Part shown: positions 19,856-27,972 of the stretch, piece by piece
Numbering within the stretch: the first letter of the stretch is position 1
Layout: each line of letters opens with the position of its first letter
DNA from: CAZPBC01 sp964584775
Lineage (GTDB): Bacteria; Chlamydiota; Chlamydiia; Chlamydiales; SLFE01
Length of the DNA: 64,000 nt
Assembly: GCA_964584775.1 (NCBI GenBank)
Contig: CAZPBC010000005.1
Span: 1-64,000, forward strand
Direction: 5' to 3'
The notes under the pieces: generated by a model
What the model was told of the DNA's origin: nothing
What the model saw: only the letters and a program-made list of their open reading frames with translations
The model's database searches: none
Made by a program: the position numbers and the translations under genes

Positions 19856-22048
19856 ATGTTAGATGGATTGAAGAATGCTCTAGAGGGCATCACAGCTCGA
19901 TTAGGTGGCGACCGCGCCATGTCGCGTATGACAGCAGGAGCGGACATCGTCCTTGTCATCATCTTGATGGCGATCTTGACGCTGATCATCATTCCGATTC
20001 CCCCCTTCATGCTTGACTACTTCATCGCCTTGAACCTCACGGTCTCAGTGGCGCTTTTGATCACCTCTGTCTACATTTCAAGCGCGGTACAGCTTTCCAT
20101 CTTCCCCTCTCTGCTTCTCATCACTACCCTCTACCGTCTCGGTTTGAACATCGCGACGACCCGACAGATCCTTCTCCATGCAGATGCCGGGGAAATCATC
20201 TTTGGGTTTGGTAACTTCGTCGTCGGAGGTAACTTCGTCGTCGGGGGAATTATCTTCTTGATCATCACCCTTGTTCAGTTCATCGTCATTGTTAAAGGTT
20301 CGGAGCGTGTCGCGGAAGTTGCTGCGCGTTTTACCCTCGACGCGATGCCCGGTAAACAGATGTCGATTGACGCCGACTTGAGAGCGGGTGTGATCGATCA
20401 GGACCAAGCCCGTGACCGACGTTTGGCGATCCAGAAAGAGAGTCAGCTCTACGGTGCGATGGACGGTGCGATGAAGTTCGTTAAAGGGGACGCGATCGCC
20501 GGTCTTGTGATTACCCTTATCAACGCCGTCGGAGGGCTGATCATCGGGATGCTCTACAACGACATGAGTGCTGGCGAAGCGGCAAAAACCTATACCCTCC
20601 TCTCTATTGGTGATGGTCTCGTCTCTCAGATTCCAGCCCTTCTCATTTCGGTCACAGCCGGTATTGTCACGACCCGTGTCTCGTCAGATGAGACAGAATC
20701 CAACCTCGGTAAAGACATCTCTGGGCAGATGCTCGCTCAGCCAAAAGCTTTGATGGTTGCAGCCGCGTTTTTGATTGGTATTGGGCTTATTCCAGGATTC
20801 CCGAAACCGCCTTTCATGTTCCTTGCCTCTGTCCTGGGGATCATCGGTTACTCCCTCTGGTCCAACGCACAGATCAAAGCAGAGCGTGAGATCGCCCAAG
20901 GGGGTGCAGCGATGGACTCTGGAGGTCCTGGTACCACGATGGCCTCCCCTGGTGTCGAAACCCCTGTCAAAGGACATAAAGTCGTCGCAGGCGGAGGGAT
21001 TGACTCCTACGCTCTCACTCTCCCTGTCATCTTAGAAGTGGGAAGTAGCCTCTCTGAGATGATCCAAGAATCTCAAAAGGGAAAAAATGTCAGTTTCATT
21101 GACCAAATGATTCCCAAAATGCGTCACGCCCTCTACCACGACTTGGGTGTGCGTTTTCCGGGGGTTCACGTCCGTACGGACTCCCCGATTTTAGAAGCCG
21201 ATGAATATTCGATTCACCTCAACGAGGTCCCGATCATACGCGGTAAAGTCCTTGCTGATAAGCTCCTCACCAACGAGTCTGAGGAGAACTTACGCCGCTA
21301 CAATCTACCCTATACCACTTACAAAAACTCTCTCGGCCTACCCTCTCAATGGGTCGATGAGCAGTACCGAGAACTGCTTGAAAAAGCAGGAATCAAACAC
21401 TGGGGACCTCTAGAGGTGATGGTTCTACACCTCTCCTACTTCTTCCGTTTTTATGCTGGAGAGTTCATCGGTATCCAAGAGGTCAAAGCGATGCTTGAGT
21501 TCATGGAAAAATCGTTCCCTGACCTTGTGAAAGAGGTGACCAGACTGATCCCTCTACAAAAAATGACAGATATCTTTAAGCGTCTCATCCAAGAGCAGAT
21601 CTCTGTCAAAGATTTAAGAACCATTATGGAATCGCTTGCCGAGTGGGCACAGACTGAAAAAGACACCGTCCTACTGACCGAATATGTCCGCTCCTCGCTC
21701 AAGCGCTACATCAGTTACAAATACTCCCAAGGGCAATCGGTGCTCTCGGTTTACATTCTCGACCCCGAAATTGAAGATATGGTTCGAGGTGCGATCAAGC
21801 AGACCTCTGCAGGATCCTACCTCGCTCTCGACCCCGACTCCGTCCAACTCATCCTACAAAGCGTTCGAACCACTGTCGCTCCCCCGCCTCCAGGAGGCCA
21901 ACCTCCTGTGATCCTGACCGCGATCGACGTCCGCCGCTTCGTACGCAAACTCATTGAAATGGAATTCAGTGATATCTCCGTCGTCTCCTACCAAGAAATT
22001 GTCTCCGACATCCGCATCCAGCCGTTGGGAAGAATACAAATTTCTTAA
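19856..22048 (+). CDS. sctV: Type III secretion export gate protein SctV (CdsV/LcrD/FlhA family)
   Basis: Major export gate component, 730 aa. Hydrophobic helices occupy about the first 340 residues, including the conserved FRLDAMPG-type loop here read as ARFTLDAMPGKQMSIDADLRAG. The C-terminal half is the cytoplasmic nonameric ring domain that docks chaperone-substrate complexes and the gatekeeper. It also contains the conserved PSLLLITTLYRLGLNIATTR and FGNFVVGGNFVVG motifs. It begins four bases after the sctU stop, and GGAGAG near the end of sctU serves as ribosome binding site. The length is normal for SctV. Confidence 0.95.
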   Translation: MLDGLKNALEGITARLGGDRAMSRMTAGADIVLVIILMAILTLIIIPIPPFMLDYFIALNLTVSVALLITSVYISSAVQLSIFPSLLLITTLYRLGLNIATTRQILLHADAGEIIFGFGNFVVGGNFVVGGIIFLIITLVQFIVIVKGSERVAEVAARFTLDAMPGKQMSIDADLRAGVIDQDQARDRRLAIQKESQLYGAMDGAMKFVKGDAIAGLVITLINAVGGLIIGMLYNDMSAGEAAKTYTLLSIGDGLVSQIPALLISVTAGIVTTRVSSDETESNLGKDISGQMLAQPKALMVAAAFLIGIGLIPGFPKPPFMFLASVLGIIGYSLWSNAQIKAEREIAQGGAAMDSGGPGTTMASPGVETPVKGHKVVAGGGIDSYALTLPVILEVGSSLSEMIQESQKGKNVSFIDQMIPKMRHALYHDLGVRFPGVHVRTDSPILEADEYSIHLNEVPIIRGKVLADKLLTNESEENLRRYNLPYTTYKNSLGLPSQWVDEQYRELLEKAGIKHWGPLEVMVLHLSYFFRFYAGEFIGIQEVKAMLEFMEKSFPDLVKEVTRLIPLQKMTDIFKRLIQEQISVKDLRTIMESLAEWAQTEKDTVLLTEYVRSSLKRYISYKYSQGQSVLSVYILDPEIEDMVRGAIKQTSAGSYLALDPDSVQLILQSVRTTVAPPPPGGQPPVILTAIDVRRFVRKLIEMEFSDISVVSYQEIVSDIRIQPLGRIQIS

Positions 22049-22053
22049 TGATC

Positions 22054-22076
22054 AGCCCGCATGAATTGAGTGGGCT
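22054..22076 (+). promoter_or_regulatory. Hairpin ahead of the gatekeeper ribosome binding site
   Basis: AGCCCGC and GTGGGCT pair (seven pairs, one G-T) around a nine-base loop between the sctV stop and an unusually strong AAAGGAGG at 22078-22085. The hairpin could shield or expose that site; this is an inference. Confidence 0.35.
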
Positions 22077-22094
22077 TAAAGGAGGATAAATCCT

Positions 22095-23282
22095 ATGGAC
22101 ATGGGAAACATTTCACAAATGGCTTCTCAGATCTCCGGTGAATCAGCTGAAAAGTTGATGGACACCATCGAAGGCGCAAAAGAACTCACACAAGAGATCA
22201 AAGGGGAAAAGGCGGCCGCTCAAAAAGCCAACCTCGCAGACCCCACACTTGCGGCTGAAATGAAGCAGTCTGCCAAGGGCTTAGATAAACTCACCAAAAC
22301 AAGCCAAGCTGAGAAACCAGAAGAAGTCAAGAAAGCAACGGAAAAAGAAGATGCAACAAAAGCGGGACTTGCCAAAGAGGGAGACGAAGCAGCTGCAAAA
22401 GGAAAGCAAGAACACCTTCAGATGGCAGAGCAAGATGTCCGTGAAATTGCTGCTGATCCCAACGGTGACCCAGGCCAAATCAACGAGAAGCTGCTCGCGA
22501 ACTACAAAGGGGATGAGGAGGGAGCTGTTGAAGCTCTCGACACCATCACCAAAGGCTATGGTGAGCGAGTTGGAGAACTGGAAGGAGAGGTAGAGAGTCT
22601 CGAGGCTGAAATCAGCGGACTCAGTAAAGAGTTAGAAGCCGCTCCCGCAGGACAAGACACCTCCGAGCTTCAGACCAACCTGGATGCAAAGAAAGATGCA
22701 CTCGATCAAACCCAGGACAAGCTCGATGAGGCAAAAACGATGTTCGGAAATGCCAAAGCAGCCCAACGAAGACTTCCTCAAGATATGACGGCGCAAGCCC
22801 CTCACGCTTCTACCCCCACGCAAGTCCGTCGGACAAGTAAAGAGACTGCCAATATCTTTGGCTCCCAAGAAGAGTTTGGAAAATTCATGGGTAAGCTTCT
22901 CGATAGCACCACATTCAAGGAGACTAGCAATTTGATGAAGAGCACCTTTGGAAGCCAAGTGGATCAAAGAGCTGCCGCTAACCTCTGTATCAAAAAGGCA
23001 GGAGCCGAGGTCAAAAAACCGGGAGCTGACATTGCCTACTTACGTACTTCCGTCAATTCGATTAAGAATCTCCAAGTCCTTCTTTCAACCATGAATCAAT
23101 TCAAAGGCGCACAGAACCGCGCTGTCAAGGAGAGCTTTACTCAAGGAATCACCAACCCTGCTAAGCAAGCTGGTGCTGGAGGGCAAGGGAAAGCCTCTGG
23201 AATGGAAGCACAGAAACCAAGAGTGAACCTTGAAAAGGCCGCATCCAAAGAAAGTGGAAGTGGCCCTGCTGCAGCTGCATAA
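22095..23282 (+). CDS. sctW: Type III secretion gatekeeper, CopN/YopN (SctW)-like N-terminal and core part
   Basis: Lys/Ala/Glu-rich protein of 395 aa in the exact place where Chlamydia carries copN (after sctV, before the chaperone and malQ). The N-terminal 130 residues are low complexity, and a coiled coil follows at about 155-220. The segment near 315-350 (YLRTSVNSIKNLQVLLSTMNQF) resembles the end of the YopN/CopN core. The TyeA-like domain that is fused to CopN in Chlamydia is missing here and is encoded by the next gene. The tail is Gly/Ala/Lys-rich. AAAGGAGG lies nine bases before the ATG. Assignment rests on position more than on sequence; the overall similarity is weak. Confidence 0.65.
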   Translation: MDMGNISQMASQISGESAEKLMDTIEGAKELTQEIKGEKAAAQKANLADPTLAAEMKQSAKGLDKLTKTSQAEKPEEVKKATEKEDATKAGLAKEGDEAAAKGKQEHLQMAEQDVREIAADPNGDPGQINEKLLANYKGDEEGAVEALDTITKGYGERVGELEGEVESLEAEISGLSKELEAAPAGQDTSELQTNLDAKKDALDQTQDKLDEAKTMFGNAKAAQRRLPQDMTAQAPHASTPTQVRRTSKETANIFGSQEEFGKFMGKLLDSTTFKETSNLMKSTFGSQVDQRAAANLCIKKAGAEVKKPGADIAYLRTSVNSIKNLQVLLSTMNQFKGAQNRAVKESFTQGITNPAKQAGAGGQGKASGMEAQKPRVNLEKAASKESGSGPAAAA

Positions 23283-23324
23283 TTTAGACGGAATAGAAAC
23301 TGAATAGAAGAAGAGGAAGCGCGC

Positions 23325-23762
23325 ATGCGAAAAAGACGAGTGACTCTGACTGAAATGAAAAAACACTTTCCGAAGGATGTGACGGACGAACTTCTCCGTG
23401 AGCAGTTTATTGGGCTTGCTTTTGACCGCTACCCCTCTTCTGACAAGGTCATCCAAAATATCAATATTATCGCCTCCCGTGCAAGCATCCACGATCCCCT
23501 GCAACTGCTAAAGTTTAAGATCATCATTATCAATATCTTCCGTGACTCTGTCCACCAAGTCTCCCTCGAGCGGGTCTTTACCTCTGTTCAACACCGCGAT
23601 GATGTGTTAAAAGCGATTATAGAAGCCTCTGAGACTCTAGAGGAAGAGTTTGAAGAGCTCGAAGAAGAACTCCTCTCTGAAGAAGAGTGGGAAGACGACC
23701 TCTTCGAGTATGATGAGGATGAGGAGGACGAAGAAGATGATGAAGATGCATGGGTAACTTGA
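23325..23762 (+). CDS. TyeA-like type III secretion gatekeeper subunit with acidic tail
   Basis: Protein of 145 aa. Residues about 1-100 read like TyeA: FIGLAFDRYPSSDKVIQNI, then LLKFKIIIINIFRDSVHQVS and VFTSVQHRDDVLKAIIEASETL. TyeA binds the C-terminus of YopN and restrains effector export in Yersinia; in Chlamydia the equivalent is fused to CopN. The last 45 residues are almost all Glu and Asp. It has its own GAGGAAG before the ATG and follows the gatekeeper gene by 42 bases, so it appears to be a true separate gene and not a frameshifted end. Confidence 0.7.
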   Translation: MRKRRVTLTEMKKHFPKDVTDELLREQFIGLAFDRYPSSDKVIQNINIIASRASIHDPLQLLKFKIIIINIFRDSVHQVSLERVFTSVQHRDDVLKAIIEASETLEEEFEELEEELLSEEEWEDDLFEYDEDEEDEEDDEDAWVT

Positions 23763-23772
23763 GGATTTAATT

Positions 23773-24246
23773 ATGGCATCCACCTTTGAAGGAGTTGTTC
23801 AGCAACTCAATAACACCTTTAATCTCAATCTCAATGCAGAAAATCTTGAAGCCGTCAATCTCAGCTTCAAAGACCAACAGATCCAATTTGAGCTTGATGA
23901 AAACCAAGAAAACGTCCTCGCCATCTGTTTCCTTGGAGAGGTAAAAGAAGGGCGTTACCGCGAAGACGTCCTTGTGCAAGCCCTGCGCTCCAATGGGTTT
24001 CCCCAACCCAACCTCGGAACCTTTGCCTACTCCTCAAAAATGGACACACTCATTCTTTTCCATACAATGCCTGTCGAAAGTGTGACCCAAGAGAGTTTAA
24101 TGAACGCCGCTTCGATCCTCTACGAAAAAATGGTTCTCTGGAAAGAAGCGCTTGCATCATCGATGGTTCCCATCATCGAGAAACAAAAGAGCGACAAACC
24201 TCAAATGGACCTCTCCAGCGTCATGGGCATGGTGAGGAAGTCATAA
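23773..24246 (+). CDS. CesT/SycE-type type III secretion chaperone (Scc1-like)
   Basis: Small acidic protein of 157 aa with the alternating strand-helix pattern of class I secretion chaperones. An N-terminal helix (FEGVVQQLNNTFNL) is followed by strands (IQFELDENQENVLAICFLGEV), a helix (YREDVLVQALRSNGF), the TLILFHTMP strand and a C-terminal helix. In Chlamydia the Scc1 chaperone of CopN is encoded in this same position before malQ. It starts ten bases after the TyeA-like stop. Its likely client is the gatekeeper; this is inferred from context. Confidence 0.72.
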   Translation: MASTFEGVVQQLNNTFNLNLNAENLEAVNLSFKDQQIQFELDENQENVLAICFLGEVKEGRYREDVLVQALRSNGFPQPNLGTFAYSSKMDTLILFHTMPVESVTQESLMNAASILYEKMVLWKEALASSMVPIIEKQKSDKPQMDLSSVMGMVRKS

Positions 24247-24249
24247 GAT

Positions 24250-25830
24250 ATGGTGGACGAAACGCTCTTAGCGCTGATTCACCAAACACCAGCTCGAGAA
24301 CATTGGGAAAAAATTGGCATCAGAGACCGACATGGGATCTGCGTGCCTCTTTTTTATCTCCGGACAGAGAATAGCCATGGAATTGGAGAGTTTGCGGATC
24401 TCTACCCCGTCATTGACTGGTGCGCCTCCGTCGGCTTCGACATCATCCAGCTCCTTCCCCTCAATGACTCCGCCAACCCCTCCCCTTATAACGGGCTCTC
24501 TGCAGTCGCGCTCAATCCCCTCCACCTCAGCCTTCAGCAACTCAAAGGTTTCAAAGAGACCGAAGAGACAAAACTCCTCAAAAAAATCGACACCGAAAAA
24601 CGCATTAACTTTCCTCAGTTACGTCTGAACAAAGAGCACTTCCTCAAACTCTACTTTGCCTCCCACCGGGAAGAGTTTGTAAACGATCCTGCGTTTCACG
24701 AGTTTGTGGAGAAGCATCCCTGGACACGCACCTACGCTCTTTTCAAAGTGTTGAAAGAGATCAGCGGTGGAAGTCACTGGCAAGATTGGGATATTAAATA
24801 CCGCTGCCGCAATCTGGATGCTCTCCTGCAGATCGCAGAAGAGGAAAGAGAGATGATCCACTATTTTGAGTATCTCCAGTTTCTCTGCTACACACAGATG
24901 AAAGAGGTCCGTGAGTATGCCAACGAGAAAGGCATCCTCATCAAAGGAGACCTTCCCATCCTCCTGAGTCCCGACTCCGCGGACGTCTGGGCACACACAG
25001 AACTCTTCAATCAAAACCTCGCGGCAGGGGCTCCACCCGACATGTACAGTCCCAAAGGACAGTACTGGGGCTTTCCCCTTTACCGTTGGGAGGCGCTTAA
25101 AGCGCGCGATTATACCTTCTGGAAGAAGCGCCTTCGTGCCTCCGAAGATCTGTACAACCTCTACCGCCTCGACCACGTGGTGGGGTTCTTCCGGATCTGG
25201 GCGATAGAAAGGGGCAAGGGGCCTGAAGAGGGGTTCTTTACCCCTCCTGAAGAAAATCTTTGGCTTGAACAAGGGCATCAGCTGATGTCAGTCCTTCTCC
25301 AAACAACGGGGATGCTGCCTGTGGGAGAGGATCTGGGAACCGTTCCCGACGAGGTCCGGGCTGTGCTCACTCAAATGGGGATTCCCGGCACCAAAGTGAT
25401 GAGGTGGGAGAAAAACTGGCTAGGAGACCAAAACCTCATCAATCCTAAACTCTACCCTCCCCTTAGCATGACGACCGTCTCCACACACGACTCAGAGACC
25501 CTCGGACAATGGTGGGCCCATGAACCTGATGAAGCGAAGCGCCTGGCGAAGGTGAAAGGCTGGGACTACGATGAAAAAATCACCTACGATCAACGGTTTG
25601 AAATCCTCCGAGACACCCACACCAGCTCAAGCATCTTCCATATCAATCTTCTTTCCGAATACCTCTCGCTCTATCCCGAGCTGATCCACGACGATCCCAA
25701 TGAGGAGAGGATCAATGTTCCCGGAACTCTCTCCCCCACAAACTGGACCATTCGCCAAAAAGTCCCCTTTCATGAGATCATGGAGCATAGCCAACTCCAG
25801 GAAGCCATCGAAAAACTGCTAAAATCATGA
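24250..25830 (+). CDS. malQ: 4-alpha-glucanotransferase (amylomaltase)
   Basis: GH77 enzyme of 526 aa that transfers alpha-1,4-glucan segments in glycogen and maltodextrin metabolism. Visible motifs are the N-terminal LLPLNDSANPSPYNGLSAVALNP, the nucleophile region YRLDHVVGFFRIW, the acid/base GEDLGTVP and the STHDSETLGQWW loop. It is read on from the type III secretion genes, three bases after the chaperone stop, with GAGGAAG as ribosome binding site. This odd but conserved linkage also occurs in Chlamydia. Confidence 0.95.
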   Translation: MVDETLLALIHQTPAREHWEKIGIRDRHGICVPLFYLRTENSHGIGEFADLYPVIDWCASVGFDIIQLLPLNDSANPSPYNGLSAVALNPLHLSLQQLKGFKETEETKLLKKIDTEKRINFPQLRLNKEHFLKLYFASHREEFVNDPAFHEFVEKHPWTRTYALFKVLKEISGGSHWQDWDIKYRCRNLDALLQIAEEEREMIHYFEYLQFLCYTQMKEVREYANEKGILIKGDLPILLSPDSADVWAHTELFNQNLAAGAPPDMYSPKGQYWGFPLYRWEALKARDYTFWKKRLRASEDLYNLYRLDHVVGFFRIWAIERGKGPEEGFFTPPEENLWLEQGHQLMSVLLQTTGMLPVGEDLGTVPDEVRAVLTQMGIPGTKVMRWEKNWLGDQNLINPKLYPPLSMTTVSTHDSETLGQWWAHEPDEAKRLAKVKGWDYDEKITYDQRFEILRDTHTSSSIFHINLLSEYLSLYPELIHDDPNEERINVPGTLSPTNWTIRQKVPFHEIMEHSQLQEAIEKLLKS

Positions 25831-27353
25831 TTCGAGCCCTATTTCTCCTTCTCCTCCCTCTCAGTTTGGTGGCTGCACCCCAAAACCTCAAAACCCTTCT
25901 CGCTCGCCTCGACCCCACCTCCGTCTCCCACCACCTCGCCTTCTACGACCTCTACCCTGACACCCACGAAGGTCAGATGGCCCTCTCTAGAGCTTTCAAC
26001 CTTCTCAACCAAGGACACCTCTCCTACGGCAGCCCCACATCGCTCCCTCTTCCAGACCTCTCGACGATTGATACCCTCATCCGGATGACGACCAAACCCA
26101 ATGATGAGCAGCTTCCCTCCCTCACCGAAGCGGAAAGGAGGACCATCCGCCATTTGGGCAGTCACCTCGGCAACCGCAGACTAGAGGGCTACCGACTTGA
26201 CTCACTTGACCATCTCCTACGTCTTCCTCCCGAAGAGATCGACCTGGCCCGCGCCCTCTTTCTTTCCGAGATGAGCACCACTGCGCATACCACCGCAGAG
26301 GTAGAGTCCTATGAAGCGATGCTGGATCTGATGGCTCTACAAATCCAAGCGCGTCTTTCGCCAAAGAGCAGCTCCCTCGACAAAGTCAAAGAGATGAACC
26401 GCTTCATCTTTGAAGAACTTCAGTTCCGCTTCCCCCCCCACTCGGAGTATGCAAAAGATATTGACCTCTATACCTTTTTACCAAGCGTCATGGACTCCCG
26501 CCGTGGGGTCTGTTTAGGGGTATCGATTCTCTACCTCGCTCTGGCGCAGCGCCTCGACCTTCCCCTAGAAATTGTCACTCCCCCTGGCCACATCTACGTC
26601 CGTTTCCGCGATGGAAAAGAGGTGGTGAATATCGAAACGACCGCGCGGGGCGTCCACGTGGATTCAGACGAATACCTCAGCCTGAACACCCGTGAGCTCC
26701 AACTCCGCGACCTGCGAGAAACAGTCGGTTTCAGTCATGTCAACCGAGCCTCGGTCTACTGGTCTACACAGGATTTTGAGAAGGCAAGAAAAAGCTACGA
26801 GATCGCCCTCCTCTTCATTAAAGATGATCCGCTGATTGAAGAACTCTACGGCTTCACTCTCATTCTCACTGGCGACAAAAAGCGTGGCCTCGAAGTGCTC
26901 CAATCCAGTCAATCCAAACGCTCCCCTCACCTTCTCTACCGTGAACCGTTAGCAGAAGACTTTCTGCTTGGCCGAGTCGATGAGGCGGGAATCGTCAGCA
27001 CCTTTATTTCTGTTGACGAAACACGCGAATCCCTCCTCGAAAAGAAAAACGAACTTACCAAGATCCTTAAAAAACACCCCAAATTCCGTTCAGGGTGGCT
27101 CAATCTTGCTTCTACGGAACTCCAGCTCCTCCGAGAAAAGGAAGCGCTCACCTGCTTAGAAAAACTCCACCAACTCGACCCTCAGAATCCCACCTCCGAA
27201 TACCTGCTTGCCGCTCTCCATACGAAGCGGATGAATTACCCAAAAGCGTGGCAACACCTCGACCACACAAAGTCGATCACCGAAGAGCACCAGCACGATC
27301 CCGAAGCCCTCAAAAAACTTGAACAACAGCTCTGGATTTTAAGTCCCAATTAA
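25827..27353 (+). CDS. Secreted transglutaminase-like (SirB1-type) protein with C-terminal TPR repeats
   Basis: Protein of 508 aa starting with a signal peptide (MIRALFLLLLPLSLVAAP, cleavage after about residue 17). The middle resembles the SirB1/transglutaminase-core family: SRRGVCLGVSILYLALAQR supplies a Cys, TPPGHIYVRF a His, and NIETTARG an acidic/Asn position. Its biochemical activity in this family is not established. From about residue 300 to the end there are TPR-like helical pairs (YWSTQDFEKARKSYEIALLF, LGWLNLASTELQLL-type). It overlaps the malQ end by four bases. A periplasmic peptidase or scaffold role is only inferred. Confidence 0.75.
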   Translation: MIRALFLLLLPLSLVAAPQNLKTLLARLDPTSVSHHLAFYDLYPDTHEGQMALSRAFNLLNQGHLSYGSPTSLPLPDLSTIDTLIRMTTKPNDEQLPSLTEAERRTIRHLGSHLGNRRLEGYRLDSLDHLLRLPPEEIDLARALFLSEMSTTAHTTAEVESYEAMLDLMALQIQARLSPKSSSLDKVKEMNRFIFEELQFRFPPHSEYAKDIDLYTFLPSVMDSRRGVCLGVSILYLALAQRLDLPLEIVTPPGHIYVRFRDGKEVVNIETTARGVHVDSDEYLSLNTRELQLRDLRETVGFSHVNRASVYWSTQDFEKARKSYEIALLFIKDDPLIEELYGFTLILTGDKKRGLEVLQSSQSKRSPHLLYREPLAEDFLLGRVDEAGIVSTFISVDETRESLLEKKNELTKILKKHPKFRSGWLNLASTELQLLREKEALTCLEKLHQLDPQNPTSEYLLAALHTKRMNYPKAWQHLDHTKSITEEHQHDPEALKKLEQQLWILSPN

Positions 27354-27369
27354 ATATAATTAATACAGA

Positions 27370-27948
27370 ATGAGAATTTACACAAAAACAGGCGATCAAG
27401 GCGAAACAGCCCTCTTCTCTGGCAACCGCGTGCCAAAGGATGACTCCTTTGTCCATGCCCTAGGGACCGTCGACGAACTCTCTGCAGCACTTGGGCTTTC
27501 TATCGCCTTCCTGCCGACGGATGAGGCCTTTTCGATCTACAAAGAGCAGCTCGAAGAGATCCAACACACGCTCTTTGATCTCGGCGCTGCTGTGGCCACC
27601 CCCCGTACCAAAGCAAGCGAAGATAAAATCGGAAAAACACGCTTTGATGCAGAAGGCACCAAACAACTCGAAGAGTGGATGGATCAGATGTCGAAAGAAC
27701 TCCCTCCACTCCGCCAATTCATCCTTCCTGGAGGACATACTGCAGCTGCCCACCTCCATATGGCAAGAAACATCTGTCGCCGAGCAGAACGCCACGCCGT
27801 TCCCCTCTTCCGCCATGGAGCTGTCTCAGAAAAAGTCATTGTCTACCTGAACCGCTTATCGGACTACTTGTTTGTTCTCACACGCCGAGTCAACCAGCTC
27901 ACCCATGCTGTTGAAACTCCGTGGAAGCAGCACTCTCACACTTCATAA
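27370..27948 (+). CDS. mmaB: PduO-type ATP:cob(I)alamin adenosyltransferase
   Basis: Enzyme of 192 aa that makes adenosylcobalamin from cob(I)alamin and ATP. Clear PduO/MmaB motifs are YTKTGDQGETALFSGNRVPKDD near the N-terminus (ATP-binding), GTVDELSAALG, FILPGG and RRAERHAVPL. No B12 biosynthesis or B12-dependent mutase gene is in the window, so this suggests salvage of imported cobalamin for an enzyme encoded elsewhere, such as methylmalonyl-CoA mutase. It follows the TPR gene by 16 bases. Confidence 0.92.
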   Translation: MRIYTKTGDQGETALFSGNRVPKDDSFVHALGTVDELSAALGLSIAFLPTDEAFSIYKEQLEEIQHTLFDLGAAVATPRTKASEDKIGKTRFDAEGTKQLEEWMDQMSKELPPLRQFILPGGHTAAAHLHMARNICRRAERHAVPLFRHGAVSEKVIVYLNRLSDYLFVLTRRVNQLTHAVETPWKQHSHTS

Positions 27949-27972
27949 AAAATCCCAGCTTGAAGGAGGAAC

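Noticed and set aside
23283..23324. Frameshift explanation for the divided gatekeeper
   Set aside because: The first gene ends in a natural-looking tail with a stop and the second has its own GAGGAAG and ATG; no single-base change would fuse them smoothly across the 42-base gap.
23085..23504. Minus-strand open frame across the gatekeeper/TyeA-like joint
   Set aside because: No ribosome binding site, odd composition, and it contradicts two well-supported plus-strand genes.
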